DNA of 64,000 nucleotides from Sphingomonas parva (ex Maeng et al. 2020) (GTDB taxonomy: Bacteria; Pseudomonadota; Alphaproteobacteria; Sphingomonadales; Sphingomonadaceae). The stretch lies in NCBI RefSeq assembly GCF_004564275.1, contig NZ_SPDV01000002.1:62001-126000 (forward strand), written 5' to 3'. Both the position numbers and the translations under genes were made by a program. Under the pieces are notes generated by a model, which saw only the letters and a program-made list of their open reading frames with translations, made no database searches and had not been told where the DNA came from. Below are positions 1 to 10,646 of this stretch, piece after piece (positions within the stretch are counted from its first letter, which is position 1; each line of letters begins with the position of its first letter).

Positions 1-63
1 GACGGCTTCAAGATCGACAAGCTTCTCGCCAGCGAGATTGTCCGCAAGCGCCGCGGCGGGTGA
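1..63 (+). CDS. C-terminal end of an unidentified protein (partial)
   Basis: An open frame enters the window at base 1 and ends with TGA at 61-63, giving the last 20 residues DGFKIDKLLASEIVRKRRGG. The tail is basic. It is too short to place in a family. It runs toward the minus-strand gene that ends at 122, so the two are convergent. The reading frame is supported only by the absence of stops and the normal base composition. Confidence 0.45.
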   Translation, partial: DGFKIDKLLASEIVRKRRGG

Positions 64-101
64 TCCAGCCGCCGCGGCGGCCGCCGCCGCGACGGCGGAT
101 C
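62..101. terminator. GC-rich hairpin between convergent genes
   Basis: The 58-base gap between the two convergent genes is almost pure GC. It contains a 14-bp palindrome, GCCGCCGCGGCGGC, at 68-81, and CCGCCG at 69-74 can pair with CGGCGG at 93-98. There is no T-run, so a role as a bidirectional terminator is only inferred from its position. Confidence 0.3.
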
Positions 102-121
102 ATCGCTGGAACCTGGGAGCC

Positions 122-637
122 TCAGGCTCCGCCGAGCTTCCCGAAAGCGCTTTCGAAACCCTCGGTGTCGCCGCGGGCGAGGTAAGCCGCCTGCTCGGAC
201 ACGCGGTCGCGGGCAAGGCGGCCCTTGAAGGCCCCCATCCGCTCGTCCAGCAGGGCGATTTCATTGGGGGTGAGGCGGGCGAGCTGCTCGAAACGGGTGA
301 AGCCGGCGGCGTTGAGCTGGGCGGCGAGCTTCGGTCCCACGCCCTTCAGCGTCTGGAGATTGTCCGGCGGCCCGTCGGCGGGCGCGACCAGGGGGTGCGC
401 CTCGACGCCCAGGATCTGGCCCGCGACGTCCTTCGCCGCGGCGGCGCCTTCGTCGGCGACTCCGCGACCCTCGGCAAGGTCGATGCTGCGCGCGCTCGAC
501 GTCGGCGAAAGAGGACGGCTTTCCGCTCCGGAGAGGGAGACTCGCTGCTTTGGCCGGCGCAGGAACAGGACGAGCAGCAGGATTACGGCGGCGAAAATTG
601 CGCCAGCAACGATCAGGGTGGTGTTGTCGAAATTCAT
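122..637 (-). CDS. Membrane-anchored helix-hairpin-helix protein, 171 aa
   Basis: The protein has an N-terminal membrane segment at about residues 8-25 (TLIVAGAIFAAVILLLVLFL), a charged low-complexity linker, and a C-terminal domain from about residue 93. That domain carries a helix-hairpin-helix core, LQTLKGVGPKLAAQLNAAGF, of the kind that contacts DNA or mediates protein interactions. Its start codon overlaps the stop of the upstream 51-residue ORF (ATGA at 634-637), so the two are translationally coupled. No enzymatic motif is visible. Similar TM-plus-HhH proteins occur in sphingomonads as uncharacterised proteins; the function is unknown. Confidence 0.8.
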   Translation of the reverse strand: MNFDNTTLIVAGAIFAAVILLLVLFLRRPKQRVSLSGAESRPLSPTSSARSIDLAEGRGVADEGAAAAKDVAGQILGVEAHPLVAPADGPPDNLQTLKGVGPKLAAQLNAAGFTRFEQLARLTPNEIALLDERMGAFKGRLARDRVSEQAAYLARGDTEGFESAFGKLGGA

Positions 638-789
638 GGCAGAGGCGTCTCCTGCGCGTGTGCTTGCGAGATCGTGTCGGCTGGCGGAGCGGCGGCGCGG
701 CGTCCCTTGAAGATCCAATAGGAAACCACGAGGCCGATCAGCAGGCCGAGCAGCAAGGCGATGAACTGGGTTTCTGCGACGAACAGCAT
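634..789 (-). CDS. Small single-pass membrane protein, 51 aa
   Basis: This short frame starts at ATG 789-787 after an AGGAG ribosome site six bases upstream, and ends overlapping the start of the next gene by four bases. The product begins MLFVAETQFIALLLGLLIGL, giving one membrane helix at about residues 8-26, followed by a basic stretch (KGRR) and a polar tail. It lies between two other membrane-anchored proteins in a minus-strand run behind purD. The good ribosome site and coupling support it as a real gene. The function is unknown. Confidence 0.65.
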   Translation of the reverse strand: MLFVAETQFIALLLGLLIGLVVSYWIFKGRRAAAPPADTISQAHAQETPLP

Positions 790-798
790 TTTGGGCTC

Positions 799-1230
799 CT
801 AGTCGAGGAAGCTCTGGCGCTTGCGGCGGCCGAAGAGCAGGGCGCCGAGGGCGAGCCCGATGAGATAGGCGACCGCCACCGCGATCAGCGTCTCGACGAG
901 CAGCGGCAGGCCCGACCCGGCAGGCTCGTCGTCCCAGCGGACGTTCGCGATGCCGGGGACGGCCCGCACATAATCCTTTACGCCGAACTGGCTGCCAAGG
1001 CCCTCGCGCTGGAGATCGTTGGCGGGGCCGCTGATGATCGCTGTCCGCGCCAGCGGATCGCGCGCCATGCGCACGGTGATGCCGGGCAGCTCGGCATCCG
1101 CCGTCGCGGCGACCGCCTGTCTCTCCAGATGGCCGACGAGGGCTTCGCCCTGGCCGCCGGGCCCGTGCCAGACCCAGGCCATCAGCATGGCCGCGGCCAG
1201 GCCGATGAGGATCTTGACCGGTACGTTCAT
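799..1230 (-). CDS. Envelope protein with two membrane segments around a BON-like domain, 143 aa
   Basis: A strong AGGAGGT site precedes the ATG. The product has a membrane segment at residues 5-20, a roughly 80-residue middle region, and a second membrane segment near residues 110-130 followed by a basic tail. The middle region (PGITVRMARDPLARTAIISG, then AVPGIANVRWDD) resembles the BON-like repeats found near the N-terminus of OmpA-type proteins in sphingomonads. That resemblance is from memory of the family, not a search. It is the first of three small envelope genes (143, 51 and 171 aa) downstream of purD, and they may share a transcript. Confidence 0.75.
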   Translation of the reverse strand: MNVPVKILIGLAAAMLMAWVWHGPGGQGEALVGHLERQAVAATADAELPGITVRMARDPLARTAIISGPANDLQREGLGSQFGVKDYVRAVPGIANVRWDDEPAGSGLPLLVETLIAVAVAYLIGLALGALLFGRRKRQSFLD

Positions 1231-1308
1231 TCCTACCTCCTGAACCTTGACGCCAGTCTATGGCAGATTGTTCCGCTGTCCAGCAGGTCCCAGCTGCGCC
1301 CGCGCGTC

Positions 1309-2580
1309 TCAGCCCCGACGAGCAATCTCCCGCCAGCCGATGTCGCTGCGGCAGAAGCCGTCGGGAAAATCGATCGCCTCGATCGCGGCATAGGCCGCCG
1401 CACGCGCCTCCGCCACGTCGCTGCCGACCGCCGTCACGTTCAGCACCCGGCCGCCGTTCGCCACCAGGCGGCCCTCCTGCACGGCCGTTCCGGCGTGGAA
1501 GATCTTCACGCGCGCGTCGCCGGCTTCGGGAAGAGCGATCGTTGCGCCCTTGTCGGGTGTCCCCGGATAGCCTCTCGCCGCCATCACCACCGTGAGCGCG
1601 GCACCGTCGCGCATCCGCGGCGGCTCGGCCTCGCCCAGACGGCCGCGGGCCACCGCCTCGAGAAGATCGAGCAGGTCCGTCTCGAGCCGCATCATCAGCA
1701 CCTGGCATTCGGGATCGCCGAACCGCGCATTGTATTCGATCAGCTTGGGTCCCTCCGCGGTCAGCATCAGCCCGGCATAGAGCACGCCGGAGTAAGGCGT
1801 ACCCTGCTGCGCAAGCGCCGCGATCGTCGGTCGGACGATCTCGTCGATCGCCTGCCGTTCGAGCGCCGGCGTCAGGATCGAGGCGGGACTGTAGGCGCCC
1901 ATCCCACCGGTATTGGGGCCGGTGTCGCCGTCGCCCACCCGCTTGTGATCCTGCGCGGAGCCGAAGGCGACGAGATCGATACCGTCGGTCAGCACGAAGA
2001 AGCTCGCTTCCTCGCCAGTGAGGAACTCCTCGATCACCACCGAGGCGCCGGCGTCGCCGAAGCTGCCGTCGAACATCGTCGCCAGCGCGGCCTCGGCCTC
2101 GGCGGCGGTCTCGGCGATGATCACGCCCTTCCCCGCAGCGAGACCATCCGCCTTGATCACCACCGGAAGGGAGAATTCCGGCAGCGCCGCCTCGGCCGCG
2201 AGCCGATCGGATGCCCGCACGTAGCGCGCCGTCGGAATGTCGTGCCGTGCGCAAAGGTCCTTGGTGAAGCCCTTCGACCCTTCGAGTTGGGCGGGGACCT
2301 TGTTCGGGCCGAAGACGGCGTAGCCCATGGTCCGCAGATTGTCGGCAAGCCCGTCGACCAGCGGCCCCTCGGGCCCGATCACGACCAGGCCGATCGCTTC
2401 CTTGCGGCAGAAGTCCACCACCGCGCGATGGTCTGCGGGATCAAGGTCGACCAGCGTGGCATGCTCGGCTATGCCCGGGTTACCGGGCGCCGCGAACAAT
2501 CTGCCGAGCCGCGGCGATTGCGCGAGCTTCCAGGCGAGCGCATGCTCGCGGCCGCCCGAGCCAAGCAGCAGGACATTCAT
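1309..2580 (-). CDS. purD: Phosphoribosylamine--glycine ligase
   Basis: This is the ATP-dependent ligase that makes glycinamide ribonucleotide in de novo purine synthesis. The 423-residue length is normal for the family. The N-terminus [20 protein letters not shown] is the family signature, and the ATP-grasp region ([20 protein letters not shown]) and the [12 protein letters not shown] and YNARFGDPE motifs are present. The start at 2580 is chosen for the signature and for a GGAGG site about ten bases upstream. An open extension to 2676 exists but lacks conserved sequence. The start codon overlaps the divergent xseA start. The window's other purine genes, purEK, are about 25 kb away. Confidence 0.97.
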   Translation of the reverse strand: MNVLLLGSGGREHALAWKLAQSPRLGRLFAAPGNPGIAEHATLVDLDPADHRAVVDFCRKEAIGLVVIGPEGPLVDGLADNLRTMGYAVFGPNKVPAQLEGSKGFTKDLCARHDIPTARYVRASDRLAAEAALPEFSLPVVIKADGLAAGKGVIIAETAAEAEAALATMFDGSFGDAGASVVIEEFLTGEEASFFVLTDGIDLVAFGSAQDHKRVGDGDTGPNTGGMGAYSPASILTPALERQAIDEIVRPTIAALAQQGTPYSGVLYAGLMLTAEGPKLIEYNARFGDPECQVLMMRLETDLLDLLEAVARGRLGEAEPPRMRDGAALTVVMAARGYPGTPDKGATIALPEAGDARVKIFHAGTAVQEGRLVANGGRVLNVTAVGSDVAEARAAAYAAIEAIDFPDGFCRSDIGWREIARRG

Positions 2581-4006
2581 GGACGATTTCCCTCCAGGCC
2601 CCGGAATTCCCGGCACGACGACAAATGAGGGGGCGCTCCTAGCAAGCGAGGCGCCGGGCGACAACGCGCCCGCCATGTCGGTCTCGGACCTGTCGTTGCG
2701 GCTGAAGCGGACGGTCGAGGATGCGTTCGGCTTCGTGCGGGTGCGGGGCGAGGTGAGCGGCTGGAAGCGTGCCGCCTCCGGCCATTGCTACCTCTGCCTC
2801 AAGGACGACAAGGCCGTCATCGACGGCGTGCTTTGGAAGGCCGGCGCCGCCGCTTTGCCGTTTCGTCCCGAAGACGGCATCGAGGTGATCGCCACCGGCA
2901 AGCTCACCACCTATCCCGGTCGCTCGCGCTACCAGATCGTCATCGAGCGGCTCGAACTCGCGGGGCAGGGCGCGCTGATGGCGCTGCTCGACAAGCGCCG
3001 CCGGGCGCTCGCCGCCGAAGGGCTGTTCGATGCCGCACGCAAGAAGCGCCTGCCGTTTGCGCCGCGGGTGATCGGCGTCGTCACGTCGCCCACGGGCGCG
3101 GTCATCCGCGACATCCTCCACCGGCTCGAGGACCGCTGCCCCTGTCACGTCATCGTCTGGCCCGTTCAGGTCCAGGGGGAGACGGCTGCCGGTCAGGTCG
3201 CGGCGGCCGTGCGGGGCTTCGACGCGATGCGGCGGGGCGGGCCGATCCCGCGTCCGGATCTCGTCATCGTGGCGCGTGGCGGCGGGTCGATCGAGGATCT
3301 CTGGGCTTTCAACGAGGAAGAGGTGGTACGCGCCGTCGCCGCCTGCTCGATCCCCATCGTCTCTGCCGTCGGGCACGAGACCGATACCTCGCTCTGCGAT
3401 TTTGCGGCGGACGTGCGCGCGCCGACCCCCACCGCAGCCGCCGAAATGGCGGTGCCGGTCCGCGCCGAGCTCGTCGCGCAACTGCGCGAAGTCGGACAGA
3501 GGATGGGCCGCTGCGCCATGCGTGCGATCGAGCGCGCCTCGGAGAAGCTGCAGGTCTGTCTGCGCCACTATCCGGCGCGGGACCAGTTGCTCGCCCCGCA
3601 ACAGCAGCGCCTCGACGAGATGAGCGAACGGCTGCCGCGGGCGCTCGGCGCCCGCCTCGGCCACGCCCGCGGCGATCTCGGACGTGCCGCCGGCGCGCTC
3701 CGCCCCTCGCTTCTCGTCGCGGCCGCTCGCCGCGGACGGGAGCGGCTCGATGCGCTGTGGCGGGTTGCCCAGCTTGCCCATCCCAATCGTCCGCTCGAAC
3801 GCGGCTATGCGCGGGTCGAGGATCGCGGCGGCAAGACCTTGATCTCGTCCGCCGCGGCGCGCGCCGCCGGGCGTCTGCGCCTGGTCTTCGCGGACGGCAG
3901 CGTCGATGCGACGGCCGGAGATGCGCCGTCGCCGCCCACGGAACGGCCGCGACGCGAGCCCCGCCGCCCTTCGGCGAGCGGACGCGAGCAGCCGACTCTG
4001 CTTTAG
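2579..4006 (+). CDS. xseA: Exodeoxyribonuclease VII large subunit
   Basis: This is the large subunit of the ATP-independent, single-strand-specific exonuclease VII. The 475-residue product has an N-terminal OB-fold ([20 protein letters not shown], then RGEVSGWKR), and the catalytic domain carries [26 protein letters not shown] and [20 protein letters not shown]. The ATG at 2579 follows CAGGA at a suitable distance and gives an N-terminus like that of sphingomonad homologues. An internal ATG at 2675 has no ribosome site. The start overlaps the purD start on the other strand by two bases. The small subunit xseB is not in this window. Confidence 0.96.
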   Translation: MDDFPPGPGIPGTTTNEGALLASEAPGDNAPAMSVSDLSLRLKRTVEDAFGFVRVRGEVSGWKRAASGHCYLCLKDDKAVIDGVLWKAGAAALPFRPEDGIEVIATGKLTTYPGRSRYQIVIERLELAGQGALMALLDKRRRALAAEGLFDAARKKRLPFAPRVIGVVTSPTGAVIRDILHRLEDRCPCHVIVWPVQVQGETAAGQVAAAVRGFDAMRRGGPIPRPDLVIVARGGGSIEDLWAFNEEEVVRAVAACSIPIVSAVGHETDTSLCDFAADVRAPTPTAAAEMAVPVRAELVAQLREVGQRMGRCAMRAIERASEKLQVCLRHYPARDQLLAPQQQRLDEMSERLPRALGARLGHARGDLGRAAGALRPSLLVAAARRGRERLDALWRVAQLAHPNRPLERGYARVEDRGGKTLISSAAARAAGRLRLVFADGSVDATAGDAPSPPTERPRREPRRPSASGREQPTLL

Positions 4007-4073
4007 GAGAGCAGGTGGTCTTGAGCACGGCGTCTCCGGCTCCTAAGTCTCGGGCGAGATCGAGGACTCATTC

Positions 4074-4274
4074 ATGCTGATGACGAACAAGGGGCGTGAG
4101 GCCCGCGTCCATTATATGGCCGGCACGTTCCGCCTGCTCAGCGCGGGCGATCATGTCGTTTGCGCGGTGACCAAGCAGCAGATCCCTCTCGACGCGCTGC
4201 GCTATTGGAGCGTCGCCCGGCAGGAGCCCTATGTCTCCGCCGAAGCCTCGGTCGAGGCGGAAGGGCGCGGCTGA
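4074..4274 (+). CDS. DUF2093 family protein, 66 aa
   Basis: This short conserved alphaproteobacterial protein has no known function. The sequence includes VHYMAGTFRLLSAGDHVVCA and PLDALRYWSVARQEPYVS, which I recognise as DUF2093. It regularly follows xseA in related genomes, as it does here 67 bases downstream. A second ATG at 4080 (MTNKG) is an alternative start. No signal peptide or membrane segment is visible. Confidence 0.85.
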   Translation: MLMTNKGREARVHYMAGTFRLLSAGDHVVCAVTKQQIPLDALRYWSVARQEPYVSAEASVEAEGRG

Positions 4275-4404
4275 GGCGCCACGCGCCGGACAGAAGGCTA
4301 TCCGACTAGCGGCGGGCGCGTCGCGGCATTTTCTTGCCGCCTCCAAGCCGCGGCGGGGCAGGCGCCCTCTGTGGCATTTCGGCTACATCGCTGGCCGAAT
4401 TATC

Positions 4405-4424
4405 GCGGCGGCCGCGGCCGCCGC
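4405..4424. repeat. Perfect 20-bp GC palindrome
   Basis: GCGGCGGCCGCGGCCGCCGC reads the same on both strands. It lies in the 280-base gap upstream of the TonB-dependent receptor, about 130 bases before the start codon. It could be a site for a dimeric DNA-binding protein or simply a product of GC bias. Confidence 0.5.
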
Positions 4425-4498
4425 TTTACAAGCAAAAGGCACAGGCGGAACTTGCCGGCAGGTCACGCGGCGCCAGCAGAGTCGTGGCGATCCAGGGA

Positions 4499-4538
4499 TG
4501 ACAATCAGAAGCGGAGGCTTCGCGGCCTCCGGTTGTCA
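4499..4538 (+). promoter_or_regulatory. Nested stem-loop in the leader of the TonB-dependent receptor
   Basis: An outer stem TGACAA (4499-4504) / TTGTCA (4533-4538) encloses a perfect 7-bp stem CGGAGGC (4512-4518) / GCCTCCG (4525-4531) with loop TTCGCG. It ends 16 bases before the GTG start and just ahead of the GAGGA ribosome site. Position and symmetry suggest a leader element that could modulate translation or RNA stability; there is no direct evidence. It matches no riboswitch I know. Confidence 0.4.
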
Positions 4539-4554
4539 GCCCGTGAGGATCATC

Positions 4555-7500
4555 GTGACGTCCACCTGCAAACCGACCCATAGCCTCCTGCGCGGCGGCG
4601 CCGCTTTGTCCGTGCTCGCGATCTTCGGTGCCGGCCTGGCAAGTCCCGCCTACGCCCAGAGTGCCACCGCGCAGCAGTCCACCAGCCTGACTCCGGAGGG
4701 TGACGAGCCGGTCGCACCGCTCGCCAATTCGGCCGAGCCGAGCGAGGAGGAAGCGATCGTCGTTACCGGCACGCTGTTCCGGTCAACGACCGGCGCGACG
4801 CCGTCGCCCGTCACCGTGGTCACCGCCGAGACGCTCGAGCAGCGCGGCATCAACACCACGCAGGAGGCCATCCAGCGCCTCGCCTCGAACAATGGACCGG
4901 CACTGACCAACTCGTTCACCGCCAACGGCGCCTTCGCGGCCGGCGCATCCGCCGTGTCGCTGCGCGGCCTCAGCACCAATTCGACCCTGGTGCTGTTCGA
5001 TGGAATGCGCGCCGCTTATTACCCGCTCGCCGACGATGCGACCCGCAATTTCGTCGATCTCAACACCATCCCCGACGACATCGTCGACCGCATCGAGGTG
5101 CTGCGCGACGGCGCATCGTCCACCTATGGAGCGGATGCGATCGCCGGCGTGGTCAACGTCATCACCAAGAAGCAGATCACGGGGATCAGCGGCCGGGCCG
5201 AGGCCGGCATCAGCCAGCGCGGCGACGCCGCCAATCATCGCCTCAGCCTCACCGCCGGCTGGGGCGATCTCGATGATCAAGGATTCAACGCCTATCTCAG
5301 CGGCTTCTATTACGATCAGGACCAGCTGTTTAACCGCGACCGGCCCTATCCGTACAATTCGCAGAATCAGACCGGCATCTGTCTCGGCAGCGTCTGCGGT
5401 CCGAACATCGGTCCGAACGGGGGCTCGATCAATCCATCCGACGGGGGTTATTCCGGTTTCTCGACGACGACCGACGCGAGCCTTTTCGCGACGACCTTCT
5501 TCGTCGCGCCGGCCGGGCCTGCCAATGCCGCGGAGACCGGTCGCTACCAGTTCCTCAATCCGGCGGCGGGCTGCATCGCCGGCGAGACCCCTTATACCCT
5601 GACCGCCGCCGAGTTCGCGGCAGACGCCCGGGCGCCGCAGACCGTCTGCCAGGGCGATCTCGTCAGTCAGTACGGCGTGATCTCGCCCAACATCCAGCGC
5701 TGGGGCGCCTCCTTCCGCGCCACCGGGCGGCTGGGGGACGACATGGAGGCCTTCTTCCAGGCCAATTTCCTGCAGAGCAAGGTCGATTACGATGGCCTGC
5801 CCGCGAGCATCCGCCGCAACGGGCCGACCGGGATCAACTTTCCCCGCTTCAGCACGGCGGCTTTCGCGGGCGGCGCCAATGCGCCCGGCTCGTTCATCCT
5901 CGCGCTGCCGGTCTACGTGTGCCCGCTGGTGAACAACCTGCCGGATCCGAACTGCAACGCGGCCAATCCCAACGCCCAGCTGAATCCGAACAACCCGTTC
6001 GCCGCCTCAGGCCAGGTCGCACGAATCCTCGGTCGTATCCCGAACCTCCTCGAATATAACGAGACGAAGAGCCGCACCTATCGCGCGGCCGCCGGGATCA
6101 CCGGCGGGCTGTGGAACGACTGGAGCTTCTCCGTCGACGGCGTGGCGATGCGCACCGATCTGAGGCGCACCTCCAACGGCTACATCCAGATTCAGAACCT
6201 GCTGAACGTGATTGCGGACGGTCGCTACAATTTCGTCAATCCGCTGGCCAACACGCAGGCGACGCTGGATTACATCTCGCCGGACAACATCACCGACTCG
6301 AATTCGCAGCTCTATTCAGCCCAGGCGACGATCGGCGGCCCCGTGCTCGCGCTGCCGGGCGGCGATCTGAAGGTTGGTGCCGGTGTTTCGATCCGCTACG
6401 AATCGGTGGACGCTCCCAGCGCCAATTCCGATCTGAATGGGCCGACTCAGCGTTATTTCGTGCTCAACGCCTTCGGCACCAGCGGCAGCCGCACGGTGCG
6501 CTCGGCTTATGCCGAGATCGATGCGCCGATCCTCGATCAGCTGGAGATCAACGCCTCCGGCCGCTTCGACGATTATTCGAGCGGCCAGAGCGCCTTCTCG
6601 CCCAAGGTCGGCGCGAAGTTCACGCCCTTCCGTCAACTGGCGCTGCGCGGCACCTGGTCCCGCGGCTTCCGCATCCCAAGCTTCGCGGAGGCCAACGCGA
6701 TCCCGACGACCGGGTTCGTGACGGCGACCCAGTCGCTCTACAACGACGCCTTCCTGGCTCAATACGGCTGCTCGCTGGCGACGTTCAACAGCTGCCCGGC
6801 CTATGTCCGCAGCGCCAGCTATGGCCAGACCACGCTGGCCAGCCCCGATCTCGAGCCCGAAAAGTCGCGCAGCTTCACGGCCGGGCTGATCGCGGAGCCG
6901 ATCCGCAACGTCAGCTTCAGCGTCGACTATTTCAACATCAAGAAGACGGGGGCGATCACCACGCCGAGCAACAGCCCGGCGCTGCTCGCTTATTATTCCG
7001 GTCAGCCGATTCCGGCAGGCTACAACGTCATCCCGGATTCGGCCTCGCCGGATTTCCCAGGCGCATTGCCGCGCGTGGCCTTCGTCCAGTCGCAGCTGAT
7101 CAACGCCAACACGATCCGTTCCGAGGGGCTCGATTTCGCCGCCTCCGCGCGATTCGATCTCGGCGGCGGCATCCGCTTCACGACCTCGGCCGAGGCGAGC
7201 TACATCATCAATCTCAGCACCACCTTCCCGGATGGGACTACCGAAAGCTACGAGGGGACGCTCGGCAATTTCAATCTGACGGCCGGCTCGGGTACGCCGA
7301 AATGGCACGGCAGCTGGCAGAACACCCTCGAGTGGGACAAGTGGACACTGAGCGCGACCGCCGACTATTTCGGCGGCTACAATCTCTCGGCCGCCGACCA
7401 GGGCACCGAGCCCGGCGATTGCGGGCTGCTCTCCGCTCAGTTCGTGCGCTGCGACGTGCCCCGTTACATCACCGTCGACGTGGCGACGAGCTGGGAGGTC

Positions 7501-7659
7501 AACGACAATCTGCGCTTCTACCTGAACGTGCTCAACGTCCTCGACGATCTGCCGCCGATCGATCCGGTGACTTATGGCGCCAACAACTACAACCCGGTCC
7601 AGGGCGGCACCGGCATCTTCGGTCGCTCGTTCCGCGCCGGCGTCAGGGTGAACTTCTAA
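4555..7659 (+). CDS. TonB-dependent outer-membrane receptor
   Basis: The 1034-residue product begins with a signal peptide (RGGAALSVLAIFGAGLASPA, cleavage near AYA-QS at about 35). A TonB box, EEAIVVTG, lies near residue 65, followed by the plug domain (SLRGLSTNSTLVLFDGMRAA and EVLRDGASSTYGADAIAGVV). The long beta-barrel has a C-terminal strand ending RAGVRVNF, with the aromatic residue expected for BAM-dependent insertion. The GTG at 4555 is preferred over the upstream ATG at 4498 because GAGGA lies five bases before it and it starts directly at the signal peptide. The substrate cannot be told. The gene stands alone between a structured leader and a strong terminator. Confidence 0.93.
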   Translation: MTSTCKPTHSLLRGGAALSVLAIFGAGLASPAYAQSATAQQSTSLTPEGDEPVAPLANSAEPSEEEAIVVTGTLFRSTTGATPSPVTVVTAETLEQRGINTTQEAIQRLASNNGPALTNSFTANGAFAAGASAVSLRGLSTNSTLVLFDGMRAAYYPLADDATRNFVDLNTIPDDIVDRIEVLRDGASSTYGADAIAGVVNVITKKQITGISGRAEAGISQRGDAANHRLSLTAGWGDLDDQGFNAYLSGFYYDQDQLFNRDRPYPYNSQNQTGICLGSVCGPNIGPNGGSINPSDGGYSGFSTTTDASLFATTFFVAPAGPANAAETGRYQFLNPAAGCIAGETPYTLTAAEFAADARAPQTVCQGDLVSQYGVISPNIQRWGASFRATGRLGDDMEAFFQANFLQSKVDYDGLPASIRRNGPTGINFPRFSTAAFAGGANAPGSFILALPVYVCPLVNNLPDPNCNAANPNAQLNPNNPFAASGQVARILGRIPNLLEYNETKSRTYRAAAGITGGLWNDWSFSVDGVAMRTDLRRTSNGYIQIQNLLNVIADGRYNFVNPLANTQATLDYISPDNITDSNSQLYSAQATIGGPVLALPGGDLKVGAGVSIRYESVDAPSANSDLNGPTQRYFVLNAFGTSGSRTVRSAYAEIDAPILDQLEINASGRFDDYSSGQSAFSPKVGAKFTPFRQLALRGTWSRGFRIPSFAEANAIPTTGFVTATQSLYNDAFLAQYGCSLATFNSCPAYVRSASYGQTTLASPDLEPEKSRSFTAGLIAEPIRNVSFSVDYFNIKKTGAITTPSNSPALLAYYSGQPIPAGYNVIPDSASPDFPGALPRVAFVQSQLINANTIRSEGLDFAASARFDLGGGIRFTTSAEASYIINLSTTFPDGTTESYEGTLGNFNLTAGSGTPKWHGSWQNTLEWDKWTLSATADYFGGYNLSAADQGTEPGDCGLLSAQFVRCDVPRYITVDVATSWEVNDNLRFYLNVLNVLDDLPPIDPVTYGANNYNPVQGGTGIFGRSFRAGVRVNF

Positions 7660-7681
7660 GCCTGAGTGCAGAGGCCGCAGA

Positions 7682-7710
7682 GGGGCAGGGCGCATGCCCT
7701 GCCCCTTTTT
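7682..7710 (+). terminator. Strong intrinsic terminator of the TonB-dependent receptor gene
   Basis: A perfect 10-bp stem, GGGGCAGGGC (7682-7691) and GCCCTGCCCC (7696-7705), with a GCAT loop is followed by TTTTT at 7706-7710. It lies 22 bases after the receptor stop codon. The T-run is on the plus strand only, so it terminates the receptor transcript ahead of convergent clpB. Confidence 0.92.
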
Positions 7711-7758
7711 CCGTCATCCGATCTCCGGCCGCAATGCTGCTGGCCGTCGGAGCCGAGG

Positions 7759-10356
<2,598 letters not shown>

Positions 10357-10383
10357 CGGACCCTCTCTTTTGCCCTTTGCAGA

Positions 10384-10413
10384 AGATATGGTGTTGCTCA
10401 AAGGCAACACAAG
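10384..10413 (-). promoter_or_regulatory. Candidate heat-shock (RpoH-type) promoter of clpB
   Basis: On the minus strand CTTG (10413-10410) is followed after 18 bases by CCATATCT (from 10391), close to the alphaproteobacterial sigma-32 pattern CTTG-N17/18-CYTATNT with one weak position. The elements sit 28-57 bases upstream of the clpB ATG. clpB is a standard RpoH target, which supports the assignment. No transcript data are available. Confidence 0.55.
10391..10410. repeat. Perfect inverted repeat inside the clpB promoter
   Basis: GTGTTGCTCAAAGGCAACAC has perfect 7-bp arms around a 6-base centre. It fills the spacer between the putative -35 and -10 elements of clpB. It is not the CIRCE element bound by HrcA (TTAGCACTC-N9-GAGTGCTAA). 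Its placement would suit a repressor operator. Confidence 0.6.
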
Positions 10414-10514
10414 GGGCGGCCGGCAGCCGACCGCGACTGCTCCGCATCCTCCGCCAGCGCCCTCGCCCCGATAAAGCTTCAGCGTTGGTCCCGAAAGGCA
10501 AGGAGAGTGGCGCG

Positions 10515-10559
10515 ATGGCAAATCAACATGTGTTGACATGCGGCCGCGCCGGCGCGTAA
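10515..10559 (+). CDS. Possible 14-aa leader peptide
   Basis: ATG at 10515 follows a strong AAGGAGAG ribosome site and encodes [14 protein letters not shown] before TAA at 10557. It lies upstream of a repeat-rich, hairpin-rich stretch and of the 34-residue ORF at 10647. The composition (one each of H, V, L, T and C) does not show a run of a regulatory amino acid. It may be a translated leader, or chance, since any ribosome site near an ATG can look like this. Confidence 0.3.
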   Translation: MANQHVLTCGRAGA

Positions 10560-10579
10560 GTCAGCAGCTGTTGACATGC
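10531..10579 (+). repeat. Two copies of TGTTGACATGC
   Basis: The 11-mer TGTTGACATGC occurs at 10531-10541 and again at 10569-10579, with starts 38 bases apart. The first copy forms part of an inverted repeat (TCAACA-TG-TGTTGA, 10523-10536). The second lies between AGCAGC and GCTGCT arms (10563-10583). Each copy contains an exact TTGACA, but neither has a convincing -10 element 17 bases downstream. Confidence 0.6.
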
Positions 10580-10646
10580 TGCTCCGGCCTGCGGGCCGAG
10601 CCGGCGGCGAGCGCTCCAACTTCCGGAGCGGGTTCAGGATTGGAAT

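Noticed and set aside
62-101. GC triplet run near the window start as a CRISPR-like or microsatellite repeat
   Set aside because: It is a short irregular CCG/CGG run of about 30 bases with no unit and spacer structure. A hairpin between convergent genes explains it better.
122-2254. A 710-codon open frame on the minus strand covering purD and the small envelope genes
   Set aside because: Only its last 171 codons, from the ATG at 637, look like protein. The rest is arginine-rich, low-complexity translation in the wrong frame of purD, a common artefact in GC-rich DNA.
10531-10557. TTGACA plus GTAAGT as a sigma-70 promoter
   Set aside because: The -35 hexamer is exact, but the sequence 17 bases downstream is a poor -10 and the spacer is nearly all GC. 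The second TTGACA copy has no -10 at all, so a repeat-based explanation fits better.
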